Assembly (NCBI GenBank): GCA_003349885.1
Contig: QFXC01000004.1
Coordinates: forward strand, 40,399-104,398
Direction: 5' to 3'
Source: an endosymbiont of Galathealinum brachiosum
GTDB taxonomy: Bacteria > Pseudomonadota > Gammaproteobacteria > SZUA-229
DNA length: 64,000 nt
The notes beneath the pieces were generated by a model. It was not told where the DNA came from. It saw only the letters and a list, made by a program, of their open reading frames with translations, and ran no database searches. The translations under genes were made by a program, and so were the position numbers. Of the stretch, positions 1 to 11,845 are shown one piece after another; position 1 is the first letter of the stretch; every line of letters begins with the position of its first letter.

Positions 1-3000
1 TTAGAAATTAATGATATTGATGAATATGTGAATATCAGTGACGACAAGGCAGAGGGTGCTTTTGTAAAGACTGATAAATTATATAATCAGGCATTTTATA
101 TAAAAACATTTCAAAATAAAGATGAACTGTTTAACAATATAATAGATATTTTTAAATCAGATAAATTGTCTTCTGTCGCGAATATAGCAACTGTTGAAGA
201 ACTGGATCATACTGACAGTGTTATTGCGGTTGCTTTTAAAGCTATAAAAGGTGAACCTCTATCAAATTATACTTTTATTAAACAGCTAACACTGTCTCAG
301 ACGTTATATATTGTTAATCAAATAGCCATATTTCTAAAACAGACACATCAGCTGTCGTATTTTTCTCATACTTTAAGACCTGATCATATATATTTTGACA
401 GTGTTAACAATGTAGTGACGATTATTCCCGTTTTGATGAGATCAGATCGTTATACTAATTCCAGAGTAATAAAAAATACTGAACATACTTTATATGTTTC
501 TCCGGAAGAGTTAGAAGAAACAGACTGTGTTGTTGACTGGAGGAGTGATTATTATAAGTTAGGTCTGATCTTTTATGAGTTGATATTAAAAAGAAAACTA
601 TTAAATACAGATGAAATAAGGTCACTCCATAATAAAGATATAGAGCCTGTAGAAATTGAAGAAGTCGATTTAATTATAAAAAATGCTTTGACCCGACTAA
701 CCGAGTTCAGAGCTGAAAAAAGATTTTGTACGGATAATGAATTGAGGTCGACTCTTGCATATATTAATACATGTGTCGATGCGTCTAGAATTAACTGCAA
801 GAACATATACCTTCATAAAATTAACAACAGTATTTATCCCCGAAAATTATATAACCATGCTTTTGATAAAATTACAGAGTTATATGAAAATAATTTAAGT
901 GATATTGTGATAAGTGGTTACTCTGGTTACGGCAAGAGCGTGTTTATTGAAAATCTTGAAATGAAATGTCACTCATTAAACTTTCTTTTTCTAAAAGGTG
1001 TTTTTTATGAGCAGTCGATTAGTCAACCATTTGCCGCAATTAAACAATGCCTGTTATCTCTTGCAGGTTTTTATTCAACTGAAAATATAGTTAATAGTTT
1101 TAAGTATTTGAAAAATAAAGTTGATAAACATGCGTTTAGCTCTGTTTTTTCTTTATGTAGAGATGTGTTCGATATATCGGTATTTGATGATGTAGTCGAT
1201 GAGGCGATGGGTAGTGAGGGTTTTTATAAAGGTCTGATTATTTTTATAGAGCATTTAATTGATAAGCGACATGTGTTCCTGGTTATGGAAAATATTCAAT
1301 GGTGTGATAAAGAAAATCATGAGTTAATCATGAGTATTTTAAATAACAGATCGACTTATATACACTTTATATTTTCGTATAGATCGAATGAAGTTGCTAC
1401 CAATGTTTATGCCGCTCAATTAATAGAAAAATGCATGCAGGATAACAATGTTTATTTTCAATCTATTAATGGGTTTTCTAATATTGAGTTTTGTGATTTT
1501 TCAAGTAATTACTTGGGCTTGAGTCTCAGCGATATATATTTAAACAATATTAATAGAAGATCGCAGGGAAATCCGTTTTTTTTAAAGCAAATATTGATTA
1601 GTTTGTATTCAAAAGACCTGAATGCAGACAGTCTGGATGAGTTAGCACTAAAAGAACTTTCAGGTGAGTATATGAGCCTAGAATATTATATAAGAGAAAA
1701 TATAAATAATATTAGTGAAAAACACATCCAGTTATTAAAATATATGGCATGTTATGGGAAGCCTATAAGTGAAGTTTTATTGTCTGATATTTCATTGATG
1801 GATTTGTCAGATGTTAGTGAGGTTTTACAGGAATGCATAGATATTGGTTGTGTTTTAATGTTGTTTGATGGTTTTTCGTTTTCAAATGACAAAGTAAAAG
1901 AGGTGATTTACGCAAGCATTGATATTGACGAGCAACGATTTATTCATAAAAATATATCTTACTCATTGCAGAAGAATATAGGTGAAAACAATCTATTCGA
2001 GTCGGTAATACAGCTTAATTTAGCGAAATCAATATTAAATGATAGTGAGCGTTTAGATGCTGTAAAAATCAATGTAGAAGCTGCCAGATATTCACTGAAT
2101 CAACTTTCTTATAATACATCTAATTCGTTTTATAAGTACGCTCTGGATTATGTTTGTTCTCATGAGGAAGAGCTAGGAGAAAAATTTGTAGAGTCAATAC
2201 ACTATGGTAGTGTTTATACCTCATTTTTGAGTGGTGATTTTTCTGGGTTGATTGACAAAATTGATAAATTACTGAATCAATGTAAAGAATTGGCAGATGC
2301 TGCTAAATATTATGCGTTATATAAAGATATTATTGTAAGCACAGATGAGGGGTATGGTTCTGCAGCTACGAAAGGGGTGGAATTGCTGTCGCGTTTTGAT
2401 TTTGGTTTGCCTTCTACTGATATTAAATTAAAAGAATTGAAACGGAAAGTAGAAAGCATTGATCTGGTAGAAATAAGTTCACATATATTTGATGGTCTTG
2501 ATGGGGGTGAGTATAAGAGTGTCGATGAAGAAAAATATCAGATAAGAATATTGCTCGATTTATGGGAGGCAGCTTATTATTCTCAAAATCTTGATTTAAT
2601 GGAATTGTCGATTTATAAAATATTAGATGTTTCGATTTTTGGAACATTGTATAGTGAATCTTCATTCGGTTTTGTAATGTATTCAATGTATTTGTCAGAA
2701 AAAGGCGAACATGACCAGGCCTATGAATCGGGGTTATTAGCACTAAAAATAATAGATAAATATGATGATAAAATAATGTTTCCTAAAATTACAAATTTAT
2801 TTTGTAATTATACTGCTTTTTATGTTGAGAGTTTTAGTGATATCTCTGAAAGATATTATTCAAGTTATAAATCATCTGTTTTAACGAGTGACTTTTTGTT
2901 TGGAGCCTGGGCTTCCTATTTTTTTGTTTGGACAAAGTTTTTGTCGGGTGAAAAATTGAGTTGTGTTCTTGATTCTTCAAAAGATGTGTTTTCATTTCTG

Positions 3001-5850
3001 AATAAAACAAATGATAAAAAGATGTTAATGTCGTATTTTTATCTTTGTGACGCTGTTAATGTGTTGTCGAATAATGATTTAACGTTTCTCAAGGATGAGC
3101 AGAAATCATGTGAGTTAAGCAAGGATTCGTATGAGTATTTTTCTGAAATTAAGTTTTCTCCTGGTATTGCGTGGCAGGCAATAGTTAATTTAATTACTAA
3201 TTATATTTATGGTAATTATCAGGTGGTGATTGATGTTATAGATAAACGTCTTGTAGGTATGAATATTGATATTGTAATGTTCCCTGTAACACAGATATAT
3301 TTTTATGAGTCACTTTCGTTGTTGCAGTTGTTGAAAAATCATAATCATAAAGAGGATCAATACCTTTCTATTTTAAATAAACTTGAAATTAGTGCAAAGT
3401 CTTTGTCTAAATTGTCTCGTGTTGGGCCTTTAAATTATAATGTGCAGTTCTGCATAATTAAGATTTCTTTTTTATTAAATGATATTGATCTTTTTGAAAT
3501 AAATGAAGATCTAGATCAGATGGTTAAGCATGTAATAAATGAAGGTAGTTACCTTGAAAAGGGTATTTTATTTGAAATTTTAGCTCAGGACGCCTGTTTA
3601 AAGCATGAGTATTTGATGGCTAGAGAGTATGTGTTGCGGTCTGTAGATGAGTACGGTGAATGGGGGGCTGATCTTAAAGTAAAACAGTTATCACATGATT
3701 ATGCGGCAGTGCTTGTTTCTGATGGAGTTGGTCGTTTTGAGTCTAAAGATAAAAACAAATGGACTGGTGAGTTTAGTCGACTGTTGAAAGCATCTGTAGC
3801 TGTTTCAGGTGCGCTTAGTTCAGAATCGGTTATCAGGACTACAGTTGAGTCGGCATATAGTGAGTCGTCTGCAGATAAGATTTATTTTGTATCTTGTTTG
3901 AATCATGGTTTTGAGATTGCATGTAGTTGTATTGGTGGTGTGCTGAATAGTGATTTGAATCATGATGTTGAGCAGGGTAGTAATGTTATTTTAGATGATC
4001 TCGTGCATTATTGTTTTGGTACTCAAACAAGTGTGTATCTTGATAGTGATGAATCTTTTTCGCCTTTTATGAAAGAAGATTATGTTATTAATAATTCTAT
4101 AAAATCTATTATCTGTGTTCCTGTTATTTATCGGCAGCGAGTTCTTGCGATTTTGTATTTAGAGAATTCAAGGAAAAATATTCCCTTATCGTTAGAGCTG
4201 TTTGACTTTATTAAAATGATGCTGGTTCAGGTGTCGGTTTCACTGGTTAATTCTTATCTTTACGTTTCGTTAAAAGATAATGTAGAGAAGCAAACGTTGT
4301 CTACAAAAGAGTTATCTCAAAAAGTTGATAAAATGAATTATATTCATAGTTACTCGTCTCTGGGTGTATGGGATTGGGATATATCAACAGGTGATCTGGA
4401 GTGGTCTGATGAAATTTATAATATATTCGGTTGTTCCAGATTAGATACAGAAATTAATTTTGATAATTTTATTTTATTTATACACCCGGATGATCGTGAA
4501 ATTGTTAAAACGGCTATTCAGGCCTGTTTCGACGGGTTTGATTATAGTGTCGAACATCGAGTCATTAGGCCTGATGGAGCCATATGTTGGGTTTTAGAAA
4601 AAGGCTATGTTTTACGTGATTTAGATAAAAAACCTCTAAAGATGTTTGGTATTGTTCAGGATATTACGCATACTAAAGAAATTGATATTAAAAATATCGA
4701 GTTGAATCGACAGCTTGATCAATCTCGTAAAATGGAGACTATAGGGCACTTAACTGGTGGTATCGCACATGACTTTAATAATATATTAGCATCCATGTTG
4801 GGGTATACGGAGTTAGCTAAATTAATGGTGTCTTCTAGTGGGGATGAAAAGCTTAACGAGTATCTTGATAATGTGTATCTTGCAGGTCAGCGCGCTAAAG
4901 ATCTTGTTGCTCAAATGATGTTGTTTAGCAGAGCTCATGCAACTCATGATGAACCTGTTGCGCTTGCTCCTTTAGTAAAGGAAAGTGTTAAAATGTTAAA
5001 ATCAACGATTCCTTCCAGTATTAAAATAACGTCTCTAATCCCTAATAATCTACCTGATGTTGTTATAGATCCAATTCAGGCGCAACAGATATTAATTAAT
5101 CTTTGTGTTAATTCGCGTGATGCTATTCAGGATATTGGTAAAATAAAGATTACATTACAGTCTGGTTATGTTTCCTCTGAATGTGATTCTTGTCATGAGA
5201 AATTTTCGGGTGACTTCGTTAGTCTGACTATCGAAGATAATGGTAGTGGGATTGAAGAAGATGTAATGGATAAAATATTTGATCCATTTTTTACCACTAA
5301 AGAGGTAGGTAAAGGTACGGGCATGGGGATGTCTGTCGTTCATGGTATTGTGCATTCACATCATGGTCATGTGCTTATTAGTTCATCTCATTCAGGTACC
5401 AGGATGACAATATTGTTACCTGTATCTGAGCAAGAAAAGAATATGGAATCTCCTGATTTAGGGCAGGACACTTCTAGTTCTGAATTAAATAAAACCATTG
5501 TTGTTGTTGATGACGAGCTGCTAATTTTAGAGTTTATTAGAGATCTTCTCAGTTTACATGGGGCTCGAGTTGTTACTTTTAGCCGATCTATCGATGCACT
5601 TGATTACATTTTAAAAAATATAAATGAAGTTGATTTGATGATTACAGATATGACAATGCCGGAAATGAATGGTACAACTTTGTCTAAAAAAATATTTGAA
5701 GTGAAGCCTGATTTTCCTATAATCTTGTGTACTGGTCAGTCATTAGAGATGGACGAAAAGAAAGCTGGAGATATTGGTATAAAGGGCTATTTGACTAAAC
5801 CTTATTCAGCTAACAAGTTTATAAATAAAATCGATGAAATACTGGCATAA
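1..5850 (+). CDS. Giant hybrid sensor histidine kinase: pseudokinase + AAA ATPase + GAF + PAS + HisKA/HATPase + receiver (5' partial)
   Basis: The frame is open to base 1, so the true start probably lies upstream. The first in-window candidate is GTG at 28, with no ribosome binding site; residues here are counted from it. Residues 1-245 resemble a Ser/Thr protein kinase (LRPDH loop, then [10 protein letters not shown]), but the catalytic HRD and DFG motifs are not conserved. A P-loop (GYSGYGKS, about 297-304) and a Walker B-like strand (about 416-427) mark an AAA/STAND ATPase, followed by a long helical region. A GAF domain lies near 1250-1410 and PAS near 1440-1560. HisKA has H1581, the HATPase has DNGSG and GKGTGMGM boxes plus a CxxC at C1719/C1722, and the receiver has D1874. 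This is the known trifunctional kinase/ATPase/histidine kinase architecture. No transmembrane segment is evident, so it is probably cytosolic. Its ligand is unknown. Confidence 0.9.
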   Translation, partial: LEINDIDEYVNISDDKAEGAFVKTDKLYNQAFYIKTFQNKDELFNNIIDIFKSDKLSSVANIATVEELDHTDSVIAVAFKAIKGEPLSNYTFIKQLTLSQTLYIVNQIAIFLKQTHQLSYFSHTLRPDHIYFDSVNNVVTIIPVLMRSDRYTNSRVIKNTEHTLYVSPEELEETDCVVDWRSDYYKLGLIFYELILKRKLLNTDEIRSLHNKDIEPVEIEEVDLIIKNALTRLTEFRAEKRFCTDNELRSTLAYINTCVDASRINCKNIYLHKINNSIYPRKLYNHAFDKITELYENNLSDIVISGYSGYGKSVFIENLEMKCHSLNFLFLKGVFYEQSISQPFAAIKQCLLSLAGFYSTENIVNSFKYLKNKVDKHAFSSVFSLCRDVFDISVFDDVVDEAMGSEGFYKGLIIFIEHLIDKRHVFLVMENIQWCDKENHELIMSILNNRSTYIHFIFSYRSNEVATNVYAAQLIEKCMQDNNVYFQSINGFSNIEFCDFSSNYLGLSLSDIYLNNINRRSQGNPFFLKQILISLYSKDLNADSLDELALKELSGEYMSLEYYIRENINNISEKHIQLLKYMACYGKPISEVLLSDISLMDLSDVSEVLQECIDIGCVLMLFDGFSFSNDKVKEVIYASIDIDEQRFIHKNISYSLQKNIGENNLFESVIQLNLAKSILNDSERLDAVKINVEAARYSLNQLSYNTSNSFYKYALDYVCSHEEELGEKFVESIHYGSVYTSFLSGDFSGLIDKIDKLLNQCKELADAAKYYALYKDIIVSTDEGYGSAATKGVELLSRFDFGLPSTDIKLKELKRKVESIDLVEISSHIFDGLDGGEYKSVDEEKYQIRILLDLWEAAYYSQNLDLMELSIYKILDVSIFGTLYSESSFGFVMYSMYLSEKGEHDQAYESGLLALKIIDKYDDKIMFPKITNLFCNYTAFYVESFSDISERYYSSYKSSVLTSDFLFGAWASYFFVWTKFLSGEKLSCVLDSSKDVFSFLNKTNDKKMLMSYFYLCDAVNVLSNNDLTFLKDEQKSCELSKDSYEYFSEIKFSPGIAWQAIVNLITNYIYGNYQVVIDVIDKRLVGMNIDIVMFPVTQIYFYESLSLLQLLKNHNHKEDQYLSILNKLEISAKSLSKLSRVGPLNYNVQFCIIKISFLLNDIDLFEINEDLDQMVKHVINEGSYLEKGILFEILAQDACLKHEYLMAREYVLRSVDEYGEWGADLKVKQLSHDYAAVLVSDGVGRFESKDKNKWTGEFSRLLKASVAVSGALSSESVIRTTVESAYSESSADKIYFVSCLNHGFEIACSCIGGVLNSDLNHDVEQGSNVILDDLVHYCFGTQTSVYLDSDESFSPFMKEDYVINNSIKSIICVPVIYRQRVLAILYLENSRKNIPLSLELFDFIKMMLVQVSVSLVNSYLYVSLKDNVEKQTLSTKELSQKVDKMNYIHSYSSLGVWDWDISTGDLEWSDEIYNIFGCSRLDTEINFDNFILFIHPDDREIVKTAIQACFDGFDYSVEHRVIRPDGAICWVLEKGYVLRDLDKKPLKMFGIVQDITHTKEIDIKNIELNRQLDQSRKMETIGHLTGGIAHDFNNILASMLGYTELAKLMVSSSGDEKLNEYLDNVYLAGQRAKDLVAQMMLFSRAHATHDEPVALAPLVKESVKMLKSTIPSSIKITSLIPNNLPDVVIDPIQAQQILINLCVNSRDAIQDIGKIKITLQSGYVSSECDSCHEKFSGDFVSLTIEDNGSGIEEDVMDKIFDPFFTTKEVGKGTGMGMSVVHGIVHSHHGHVLISSSHSGTRMTILLPVSEQEKNMESPDLGQDTSSSELNKTIVVVDDELLILEFIRDLLSLHGARVVTFSRSIDALDYILKNINEVDLMITDMTMPEMNGTTLSKKIFEVKPDFPIILCTGQSLEMDEKKAGDIGIKGYLTKPYSANKFINKIDEILA

Positions 5851-5877
5851 GTTTAATCGCTTATAGTTATCTGATTG

Positions 5878-7011
5878 TTAATCTAACATCTCAAGAATTA
5901 AATCAGCCATATTATCTATGCCGCCGGTTTTGCCTAGTTTATCTCGTACCGCATTTAGTTCGTTTACCATATTCTTTCTGTAGGTAGCATCATCTAGAAT
6001 TAAATTAATCTCGTCGGCAACCAGTTGTGGTTTTGCATCAAATTGTAAAAATTCCTTAACTATGTATTTTTCTGCAACAATATTTACCAGGCCTATATGT
6101 TTAATTTTAACAAGCTGGAGAAGTATCAGGTATGAGATAGTTGCAATTTTATAAACCATGCAATTTGGTATACCCATCAACGCAATTTCCAGAGTGGCAG
6201 TACCGGATGCGGTCATAATAGTGTCGCAGCACTGCATTACGTTATAGGGAAGGTCTTTAACGAGTTTAATATTAAGGTGGCTATATTGTTCAAGATAACT
6301 GTCAAATAGCTCTTTATTTAAAGTGCTGGCAACAGGTAGAATAAACTGTAGGTCAGGTTTATCTTTGAGCAATATTTCAGCCGCAGCTAGCTGTATGGGT
6401 AATACTCGCTTAATTTCACCATGTCTGCTGCCGGGAAATAGTCCTACGACTTTTTTTGCATTACTTAAGCCATATTCTTCAAAGCAAGTTTGTTTGTCTT
6501 TATCTGGATGGGTCTTATCGACAAGCGGGTTTCCCACAAAGCGAACCGGTACATTGGCATCTTTATAGAATTTTTCTTCAAATGGCAGTATAACGGCCAT
6601 CATATCTATAATTTTACCTATTTTGTGAACCCGATGTTCGCGCCATGCCCAGACTTGAGGGCTGATATAAAATAAAACTTTAATTCCAAGGCTTTTGGCT
6701 GTTTCGGCGAGCTTGAAATTAAATTCCTGATAGTCAACCAGTACAAGTAAATCTGGCGGATTGTCACGTAATGACTCTCGTAATGTGTTTAATGCTCGTT
6801 TTATTTTTCGATAATGTACCAGTACTTCTACCAGGCCAACCACCGCAATATCAGCGCAATCGATCAATAGTTCGGCACCTGCATCATGCAGTTGTGTGCT
6901 GCCCATGCCATAAAATTCAATATTGTTGTGATTGCTCTTTATGGCTTTTACTATATTTGCCGCGTGCATATCACCGGAGGCTTCTCCTGCACTGATCATT
7001 ACTCTTTTCAT
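5878..7011 (-). CDS. lpxB: Lipid-A-disaccharide synthase
   Basis: This GT-B glycosyltransferase (377 aa, usual family length) joins UDP-2,3-diacylglucosamine to lipid X, giving the lipid A disaccharide at the inner face of the cytoplasmic membrane. Visible signatures are the N-terminal GEASGDMHAAN segment and the FPGSRHGEIKR motif in the C-terminal half. It converges with the kinase gene to its left (27-base gap) and diverges from rnhB to its right. In many Gammaproteobacteria lpxB lies co-directional with lpxA and rnhB; here it stands alone on the opposite strand, so it needs its own promoter in the 86-base spacer. The ATG start has no strong ribosome binding site. Identification is firm. 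Confidence 0.95.
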   Translation of the reverse strand: MKRVMISAGEASGDMHAANIVKAIKSNHNNIEFYGMGSTQLHDAGAELLIDCADIAVVGLVEVLVHYRKIKRALNTLRESLRDNPPDLLVLVDYQEFNFKLAETAKSLGIKVLFYISPQVWAWREHRVHKIGKIIDMMAVILPFEEKFYKDANVPVRFVGNPLVDKTHPDKDKQTCFEEYGLSNAKKVVGLFPGSRHGEIKRVLPIQLAAAEILLKDKPDLQFILPVASTLNKELFDSYLEQYSHLNIKLVKDLPYNVMQCCDTIMTASGTATLEIALMGIPNCMVYKIATISYLILLQLVKIKHIGLVNIVAEKYIVKEFLQFDAKPQLVADEINLILDDATYRKNMVNELNAVRDKLGKTGGIDNMADLILEMLD

Positions 7012-7097
7012 AATCTGAGGGTTGTTTAACCTTGCTCTTGGGTGTGGCTATTATGTATTATTCGGTATTTATTTAGCAGTGGATTGTACCGGAAAAG

Positions 7098-7697
7098 ATG
7101 ATAGACGACATTGAAATTGATCTTAAAAACTACCGATTTGTTGCCGGCGTGGATGAGGCGGGCAGGGGGCCATTAGTTGGTTCTGTTGTGGCGGCAGCCG
7201 TTATTCTGGATGAGGAAAACCCGATTGAGGGTTTGAATGACTCGAAAAAACTGACGGCTAAAAAGCGTGAGAAGTTGGCTCTTGAAATAAAGCTGCAGGC
7301 AAAGTCATGGTCAATTGCGACGATTGGACCTGAAGTTATTGATGAAATAAACATACTTCAGGCGAGTTTGCTGGCTATGAAAAAGGCAGTTGAGGCTCTG
7401 GTTATTGCACCGGATTTTGCGCTAATTGATGGTAATAAATTACCCGATTTGAGTTGTGAAGCAGAAGCAATTGTTAAGGGGGATGCCAGGGTTAAATCAA
7501 TAGCAGCGGCATCAATTTTGGCTAAAGTTGAGCGGGATCAGCAGATGCAAGATCTGCATAAAGAGTACCCTCAATATGAGTTTGACCGGCATAAAGGTTA
7601 TCCCACAAAAGTGCATATGGCACTACTTGAAGAGCATGGTCCATGCCCTGAGCATCGTAAAACTTTTGGGCCGGTGAGGCGATTGTTGGAGGGCTAG
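7098..7697 (+). CDS. rnhB: Ribonuclease HII
   Basis: This endonuclease cuts the RNA strand of RNA-DNA hybrids and single ribonucleotides misincorporated in DNA. At 199 aa it has family length. The DEAGRG motif supplies D19/E20, and D111 (in LIDGNK) and D129 (in KGDA) complete the DEDD metal site at the spacing of the E. coli enzyme. A C-terminal GYPT/H segment is also present. It precedes dnaE in the same direction, the usual order in proteobacteria, but 630 bases separate them here and contain a structured element. The start ATG follows a purine-rich GGAAAAG. Confidence 0.95.
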   Translation: MIDDIEIDLKNYRFVAGVDEAGRGPLVGSVVAAAVILDEENPIEGLNDSKKLTAKKREKLALEIKLQAKSWSIATIGPEVIDEINILQASLLAMKKAVEALVIAPDFALIDGNKLPDLSCEAEAIVKGDARVKSIAAASILAKVERDQQMQDLHKEYPQYEFDRHKGYPTKVHMALLEEHGPCPEHRKTFGPVRRLLEG

Positions 7698-8328
7698 TAT
7701 CCGTGTTTTTCTGAGTTCTATTCAGACGTATATTCATCGGAGTTTGACCCTTTTCGCATGGTCTGGCTCTTGTTATGTGATTTGTTTTTTACCCTGTTTA
7801 GGATCTTATCCATCGGGGATAGACCGCTGCTTTTTTGGCGCTCTGTTTCCTTATTGAGGCCACCAGGAGTTGTACGGAGTAGTTCATGGCTCTGACAATC
7901 AGATTGGAATCAGCACAGGGGACAGGGCTCAAAAAGCGAGACCTTTCCCCGATGGATGTGTTTCATAACAACCGGTTTATCTTTTGTTAAGTAATTATAA
8001 AGTTATGGTTATCAATAAGTTACGTGGCTTTATTAATCTATCTATCCGTCTTGTGTATTTTGTAATAACGCAATAGGGCTGCCTCTCAATTCAATAACCG
8101 ATAAAGTGGTTATTTTTAACCTGTTTTGATAGCGTTTTAACCTCAAAGTGGGAAAATACCCTGTTTCTAATCCCTGAAAAACAAATAATAGTGGTAAATC
8201 GTGATTAGTGATTGTTAGTCATCACTTTCTGTTTCATAATGACCGTGCAAATACATAATTAAAATAAAGCCCCATAATTAAATAAAATCAATAAGTTACA
8301 TTGAGTAATTAAAGTAGATTATAGATTA
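7698..8328. other. Long spacer between rnhB and dnaE
   Basis: This 631-base spacer holds no convincing protein gene. Its left half contains the 150-nt self-complementary element at 7808-7957, described separately. The right half (about 7960-8328) is AT-rich and presumably carries the dnaE promoter, but no well-spaced -35/-10 pair stands out on the plus strand. A small inverted sequence with GTGAT/ATCAC arms lies near 8200-8224. A minus-strand frame of about 60 codons (about 7718-7906) is open, but lacks a convincing start and overlaps the structured element, so it is not called as a gene. Confidence 0.6.
7808..7957 (-). ncRNA. Candidate 6S-like structured RNA
   Basis: The ends form a perfect 12-bp closing stem (7808-7819 with 7946-7957). 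After an internal loop a second helix pairs 7829-7837 with 7930-7937, and a third pairs 7840-7850 with 7918-7928. This third helix has three G-U pairs on the plus strand but C-A mismatches on the minus. On the minus strand a -35-like TTAACA (7985-7990), a 17-base gap and a TATGAA (7962-7967) would start transcription almost exactly at the closing stem. The minus-strand RNA has GUCCCCUGUGCUGAU about 35 nt from its 5' end, close to the conserved GUCCCCUGAGCCGAU of enterobacterial 6S RNA at a similar place. At 150 nt it is shorter than E. coli 6S, and no U-tract terminator follows. A palindromic mobile element is the alternative. Confidence 0.4.
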
Positions 8329-11300
8329 ATGAATCCCCGTTTTATACACTTACGTCTACACACCGAATATTCACTGGTGGATGGTGTAGTTCGCATCAAG
8401 CCTTTGATAAAAACACTGTCAGATCGGAATGCGCCTGCAGTCGCTCTGACTGACCAGTCTAATCTTTTTGCCATGGTGAAATTTTATCGTGCAGCTATGT
8501 CTGCCGGTATAAAACCTATCGTGGGTGTCGATGTCTGGTTACGTTCTGCAGTTGAAACCGAGAAGCCATCGCGAATGGTTTTGCTGTGCCAGAATAATGA
8601 AGGTTACCTGAATGTCACCCAGCTAATTTCACGCGCCTATCTCGAAGGTCAGCATGGTGGAATCCCGATGATTGAAGTGGACTGGCTACGAGAATCCAGT
8701 GCAGGCATTATTGCGCTTTCGGGTGGCCGCGAAGGTGATGTGGGAAGAGCTTTATTATCTGGAAATCAGATGCAGGCCGAAGCGTTATTGAAAGCCTGGC
8801 AGCACATTTTCCCTGACCGATTTTATCTTGAATTACAGCGTACCGGTCGTGAGGATGAAGAAGAGTATTTGCATGCGGCTGTGAGTCTGGCAATGGCGAC
8901 GAATACGCCGGTTGTTGCTACCAATGATGTTCGTTTTTTAAAGCAGGATGAATTTGATAGTCATGAGGTCAGAGTTTGTATTCATGATGGTCGAACGCTG
9001 GATGATCCCCGTCGTCAGAAATTATATAGTGATCAGCAATACCTGCGAACAGAAGAAGAAATGTGTGAGCTGTTTGCGGATATTCCGGAAGCTTTACAGA
9101 ATACCGTTGAAATTGCCCAGCGTTGTAGTATCGATGTACGACTGGGTGAAAGTTTCTTACCTAATTTCCCCATACCGGAAGGAGATACAATTGAGTCGTA
9201 TTTCATTCGAGTATCAAAAGAAGGTCTGGATAAGCGTCTTGAGATACTCGTTCCACTCGATTCAGAAAATGCACAGGAGAGACGCAAGCCTTATTACGAA
9301 CGTTTAGATATTGAGCTGGACGTTATCAACACGATGGGGTTCCCGGGGTACTTCCTGATTGTTGCAGATTTCATTCAGTGGTCAAAAGATAATGAAATTC
9401 CTGTGGGTCCGGGTCGTGGTTCAGGCGCCGGCTCTCTCGTGGCTTATGCATTACTCATAACCGATCTTGACCCCCTTGAGTATGAGTTGCTGTTTGAGCG
9501 ATTCCTTAACCCTGAACGTGTTTCACTACCGGATTTCGATGTCGACTTCTGTATGGATGGTCGTGATCGGGTAATTGCCTATGTTGCAGAAACCTATGGG
9601 CGAGATGCGGTATCTCAGATTATCACTTATGGTTCAATGGCTGCTAAAGCGGTTATACGAGATGTTGGGCGTGTATCCGGGCTGGGTTATGGTTTTGTAG
9701 ACCGTATTGCCAAAATGATCCCTTTTGAAATTGGTATGACCCTGACTAAAGCATTAGATGAATCTGATGATTTAGCTAATGCATATAAAAATGAAGCTGA
9801 TGTCACAGACTTAATCAATATGTGTCTGTCTTTAGAGGGTTGTACCAGAAATGCGGGTAAACATGCGGGGGGGGTTGTTATATCACCTTCGGTGCTCACC
9901 GACTTTACCCCGCTTTACTGTGAACAGGGTGGTCACAGTATTGTTACCCAGTTTGATAAAGATGATGTAGAAGCGATAGGCCTGGTTAAATTTGACTTTC
10001 TGGGCTTACGCACCTTAACAATTATCGACTGGGCAGTGAGGAATATAAAAGCCCGGCATGCTGATCAGCATGATCTGGATATTAACCGGATTGTACTGGA
10101 TGATGAAAAAGCGTTTACCTTATTAAAAGCATCTGAAACCACCGCAGTATTCCAGCTGGAATCCAGTGGAATGAAAGATCTTATCAAACGTCTGCAGCCG
10201 GATTGTTTTGAAGATATTATCGCATTAGTGGCTTTGTTTCGTCCCGGCCCGCTTCAGTCAGGTATGGTTGATAACTTTATTAACCGTAAACACGGCAGGG
10301 AAGAAGTATCCTACCCAGATGCTCAATATCAACATGAATCTCTGAAGCCGATTCTGGAGCCAACCTACGGCATTATTCTGTATCAGGAACAGGTAATGCA
10401 GATTGCTCAGGTGTTATCCGGGTATACGCTGGGTGGCGCAGATATGTTGCGTCGTGCCATGGGTAAAAAGAAAGCCGAAGTTATGGCTGAACAGCGTGCC
10501 GTGTTTGAAGCCGGTGCACTGGAAAATGGTATTGATTCAGAACTTTCGATGAAAATATTCGATCTGGTGGAGAAATTTGCCGGATACGGTTTTAATAAAT
10601 CCCATTCAGCTGCATATGCATTACTGTCATATCAAACGGCCTGGTTAAAAGCACATTATCCTGCTGAATTTATGGCTGCCGTATTATCAGCCGATATGGA
10701 TAATACGGACAAAGTGGTTATCTTAATTGAAGATTGCCACCGTATGGAGCTGGAAGTTTTAACGCCAAATATTAATCGTTCAATTATCAAGTTCTCAGTG
10801 CCCGATGAAACGCAGGTTTTATATGGTCTGGGTGCAATTAAGGGTGTTGGTGATGCTGCTTTAGAAGGCATCATTGAAGAGCGAGATAATAATGGTGCTT
10901 ATAAAGATTTATATGATTTATGTCGCCGTGTTGACGGACGTAAAGTTAATAAGCGTGTACTAGAGGCATTAATAAAAGCAGGTGCATTACAGGAGCTTGG
11001 TCCAAATCGTGCGAGTTTAATGGCGCGTTTACGTGATGCGATGCAGGGAGCGGAGCAGTATCAGAAAAATGCAAGTATCGGGCAGGATGATTTATTTGGC
11101 AGTGCTGCAGAAGAAGATACAATCGCACCGATTGATGAAGTAACCGTTGCTGAATGGGAAGAAGAAAAACGTCTCACCTTTGAAAAAGACACATTGGGAT
11201 TATATCTTACCGGTCACCCTATTGAACGTTATGAAAAGGAATTGAGAAAATTTACCGATTGTTCCCTTGGTGCTTTAGCCGACCAGAGTGATTTAGCATC

Positions 11301-11844
11301 TGGTGCGGGTGGTGGTTATATGTCGCAACGCAATGCTAAAAGTTACAAACTCGCCGGTTTAATGATTGGTATGCGTGTGAGAAAAACAAAAACCGGTGGG
11401 AAAATTGTTTCAGCGGTACTTGATGATCGTACTGCACGGGTAGAAGTGCGTATATTTGAAGAAAAATTTGAACAATATAATTATCTCCTGAATAAAGATA
11501 AATTAATAATTGTTGAAGGTAAAGTTATTTACGATGACTATTTCGGTGGTTATAGAATAACGGCAGATACAATATACGATATAACAGAGGCCAGACAAAA
11601 ATTTGCCCAACGTCTGGAAATTAATCTAAAAGAAAACGATGGTGACCATAGTATTGTGCATCAGCTTAATCACGTGCTGAATCCTTTTAGAGAAGGCAAT
11701 TGTCCAATATGGATTAACTATACACGTAATGATGTCATGGCAAAAATATCCTTAAGTGATGACTGGCGTGTGCAGCCCAGTGATGAACTCATTAACCGTC
11801 TGGATAAACTGGCGGGTGATAATAATGTTTCGGTTATATATTAA
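8329..11844 (+). CDS. dnaE: DNA polymerase III subunit alpha
   Basis: This is the replicative polymerase catalytic subunit, 1171 aa (E. coli 1160). An N-terminal PHP domain starts with [11 protein letters not shown]. The catalytic PDFDVDF motif places D404 and D406 where E. coli has D401 and D403. The PolC-type palm, HAGGVV and KSHSAAYA motifs, tandem HhH region, and a C-terminal OB fold (about 990-1080) are all present. It works in the cytoplasm with the clamp, epsilon and tau subunits. A run of eight G at 9867-9874 encodes part of the HAGGVV motif. accA, a frequent downstream partner, is absent; a triheme cytochrome starts one base after the stop. The ATG has only a weak ribosome binding site. 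Confidence 0.97.
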   Translation: MNPRFIHLRLHTEYSLVDGVVRIKPLIKTLSDRNAPAVALTDQSNLFAMVKFYRAAMSAGIKPIVGVDVWLRSAVETEKPSRMVLLCQNNEGYLNVTQLISRAYLEGQHGGIPMIEVDWLRESSAGIIALSGGREGDVGRALLSGNQMQAEALLKAWQHIFPDRFYLELQRTGREDEEEYLHAAVSLAMATNTPVVATNDVRFLKQDEFDSHEVRVCIHDGRTLDDPRRQKLYSDQQYLRTEEEMCELFADIPEALQNTVEIAQRCSIDVRLGESFLPNFPIPEGDTIESYFIRVSKEGLDKRLEILVPLDSENAQERRKPYYERLDIELDVINTMGFPGYFLIVADFIQWSKDNEIPVGPGRGSGAGSLVAYALLITDLDPLEYELLFERFLNPERVSLPDFDVDFCMDGRDRVIAYVAETYGRDAVSQIITYGSMAAKAVIRDVGRVSGLGYGFVDRIAKMIPFEIGMTLTKALDESDDLANAYKNEADVTDLINMCLSLEGCTRNAGKHAGGVVISPSVLTDFTPLYCEQGGHSIVTQFDKDDVEAIGLVKFDFLGLRTLTIIDWAVRNIKARHADQHDLDINRIVLDDEKAFTLLKASETTAVFQLESSGMKDLIKRLQPDCFEDIIALVALFRPGPLQSGMVDNFINRKHGREEVSYPDAQYQHESLKPILEPTYGIILYQEQVMQIAQVLSGYTLGGADMLRRAMGKKKAEVMAEQRAVFEAGALENGIDSELSMKIFDLVEKFAGYGFNKSHSAAYALLSYQTAWLKAHYPAEFMAAVLSADMDNTDKVVILIEDCHRMELEVLTPNINRSIIKFSVPDETQVLYGLGAIKGVGDAALEGIIEERDNNGAYKDLYDLCRRVDGRKVNKRVLEALIKAGALQELGPNRASLMARLRDAMQGAEQYQKNASIGQDDLFGSAAEEDTIAPIDEVTVAEWEEEKRLTFEKDTLGLYLTGHPIERYEKELRKFTDCSLGALADQSDLASGAGGGYMSQRNAKSYKLAGLMIGMRVRKTKTGGKIVSAVLDDRTARVEVRIFEEKFEQYNYLLNKDKLIIVEGKVIYDDYFGGYRITADTIYDITEARQKFAQRLEINLKENDGDHSIVHQLNHVLNPFREGNCPIWINYTRNDVMAKISLSDDWRVQPSDELINRLDKLAGDNNVSVIY

Positions 11845-11845
11845 A

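Noticed and set aside
2423..2743. Minus-strand frame of 106 codons inside the giant kinase gene
   Set aside because: It lies wholly within a well-supported coding region, has no family resemblance, and His/Leu-rich composition typical of an antisense shadow.
7718..7906. Minus-strand frame of about 60 codons across the structured element
   Set aside because: It lacks a convincing start codon and ribosome binding site, overlaps strong base-paired helices, and its composition gives no recognisable protein family.
11756..11845. Upstream extension of the triheme cytochrome into dnaE
   Set aside because: The extra 30 residues overlap the conserved C-terminus of DnaE and precede a textbook signal peptide that begins at 11846.
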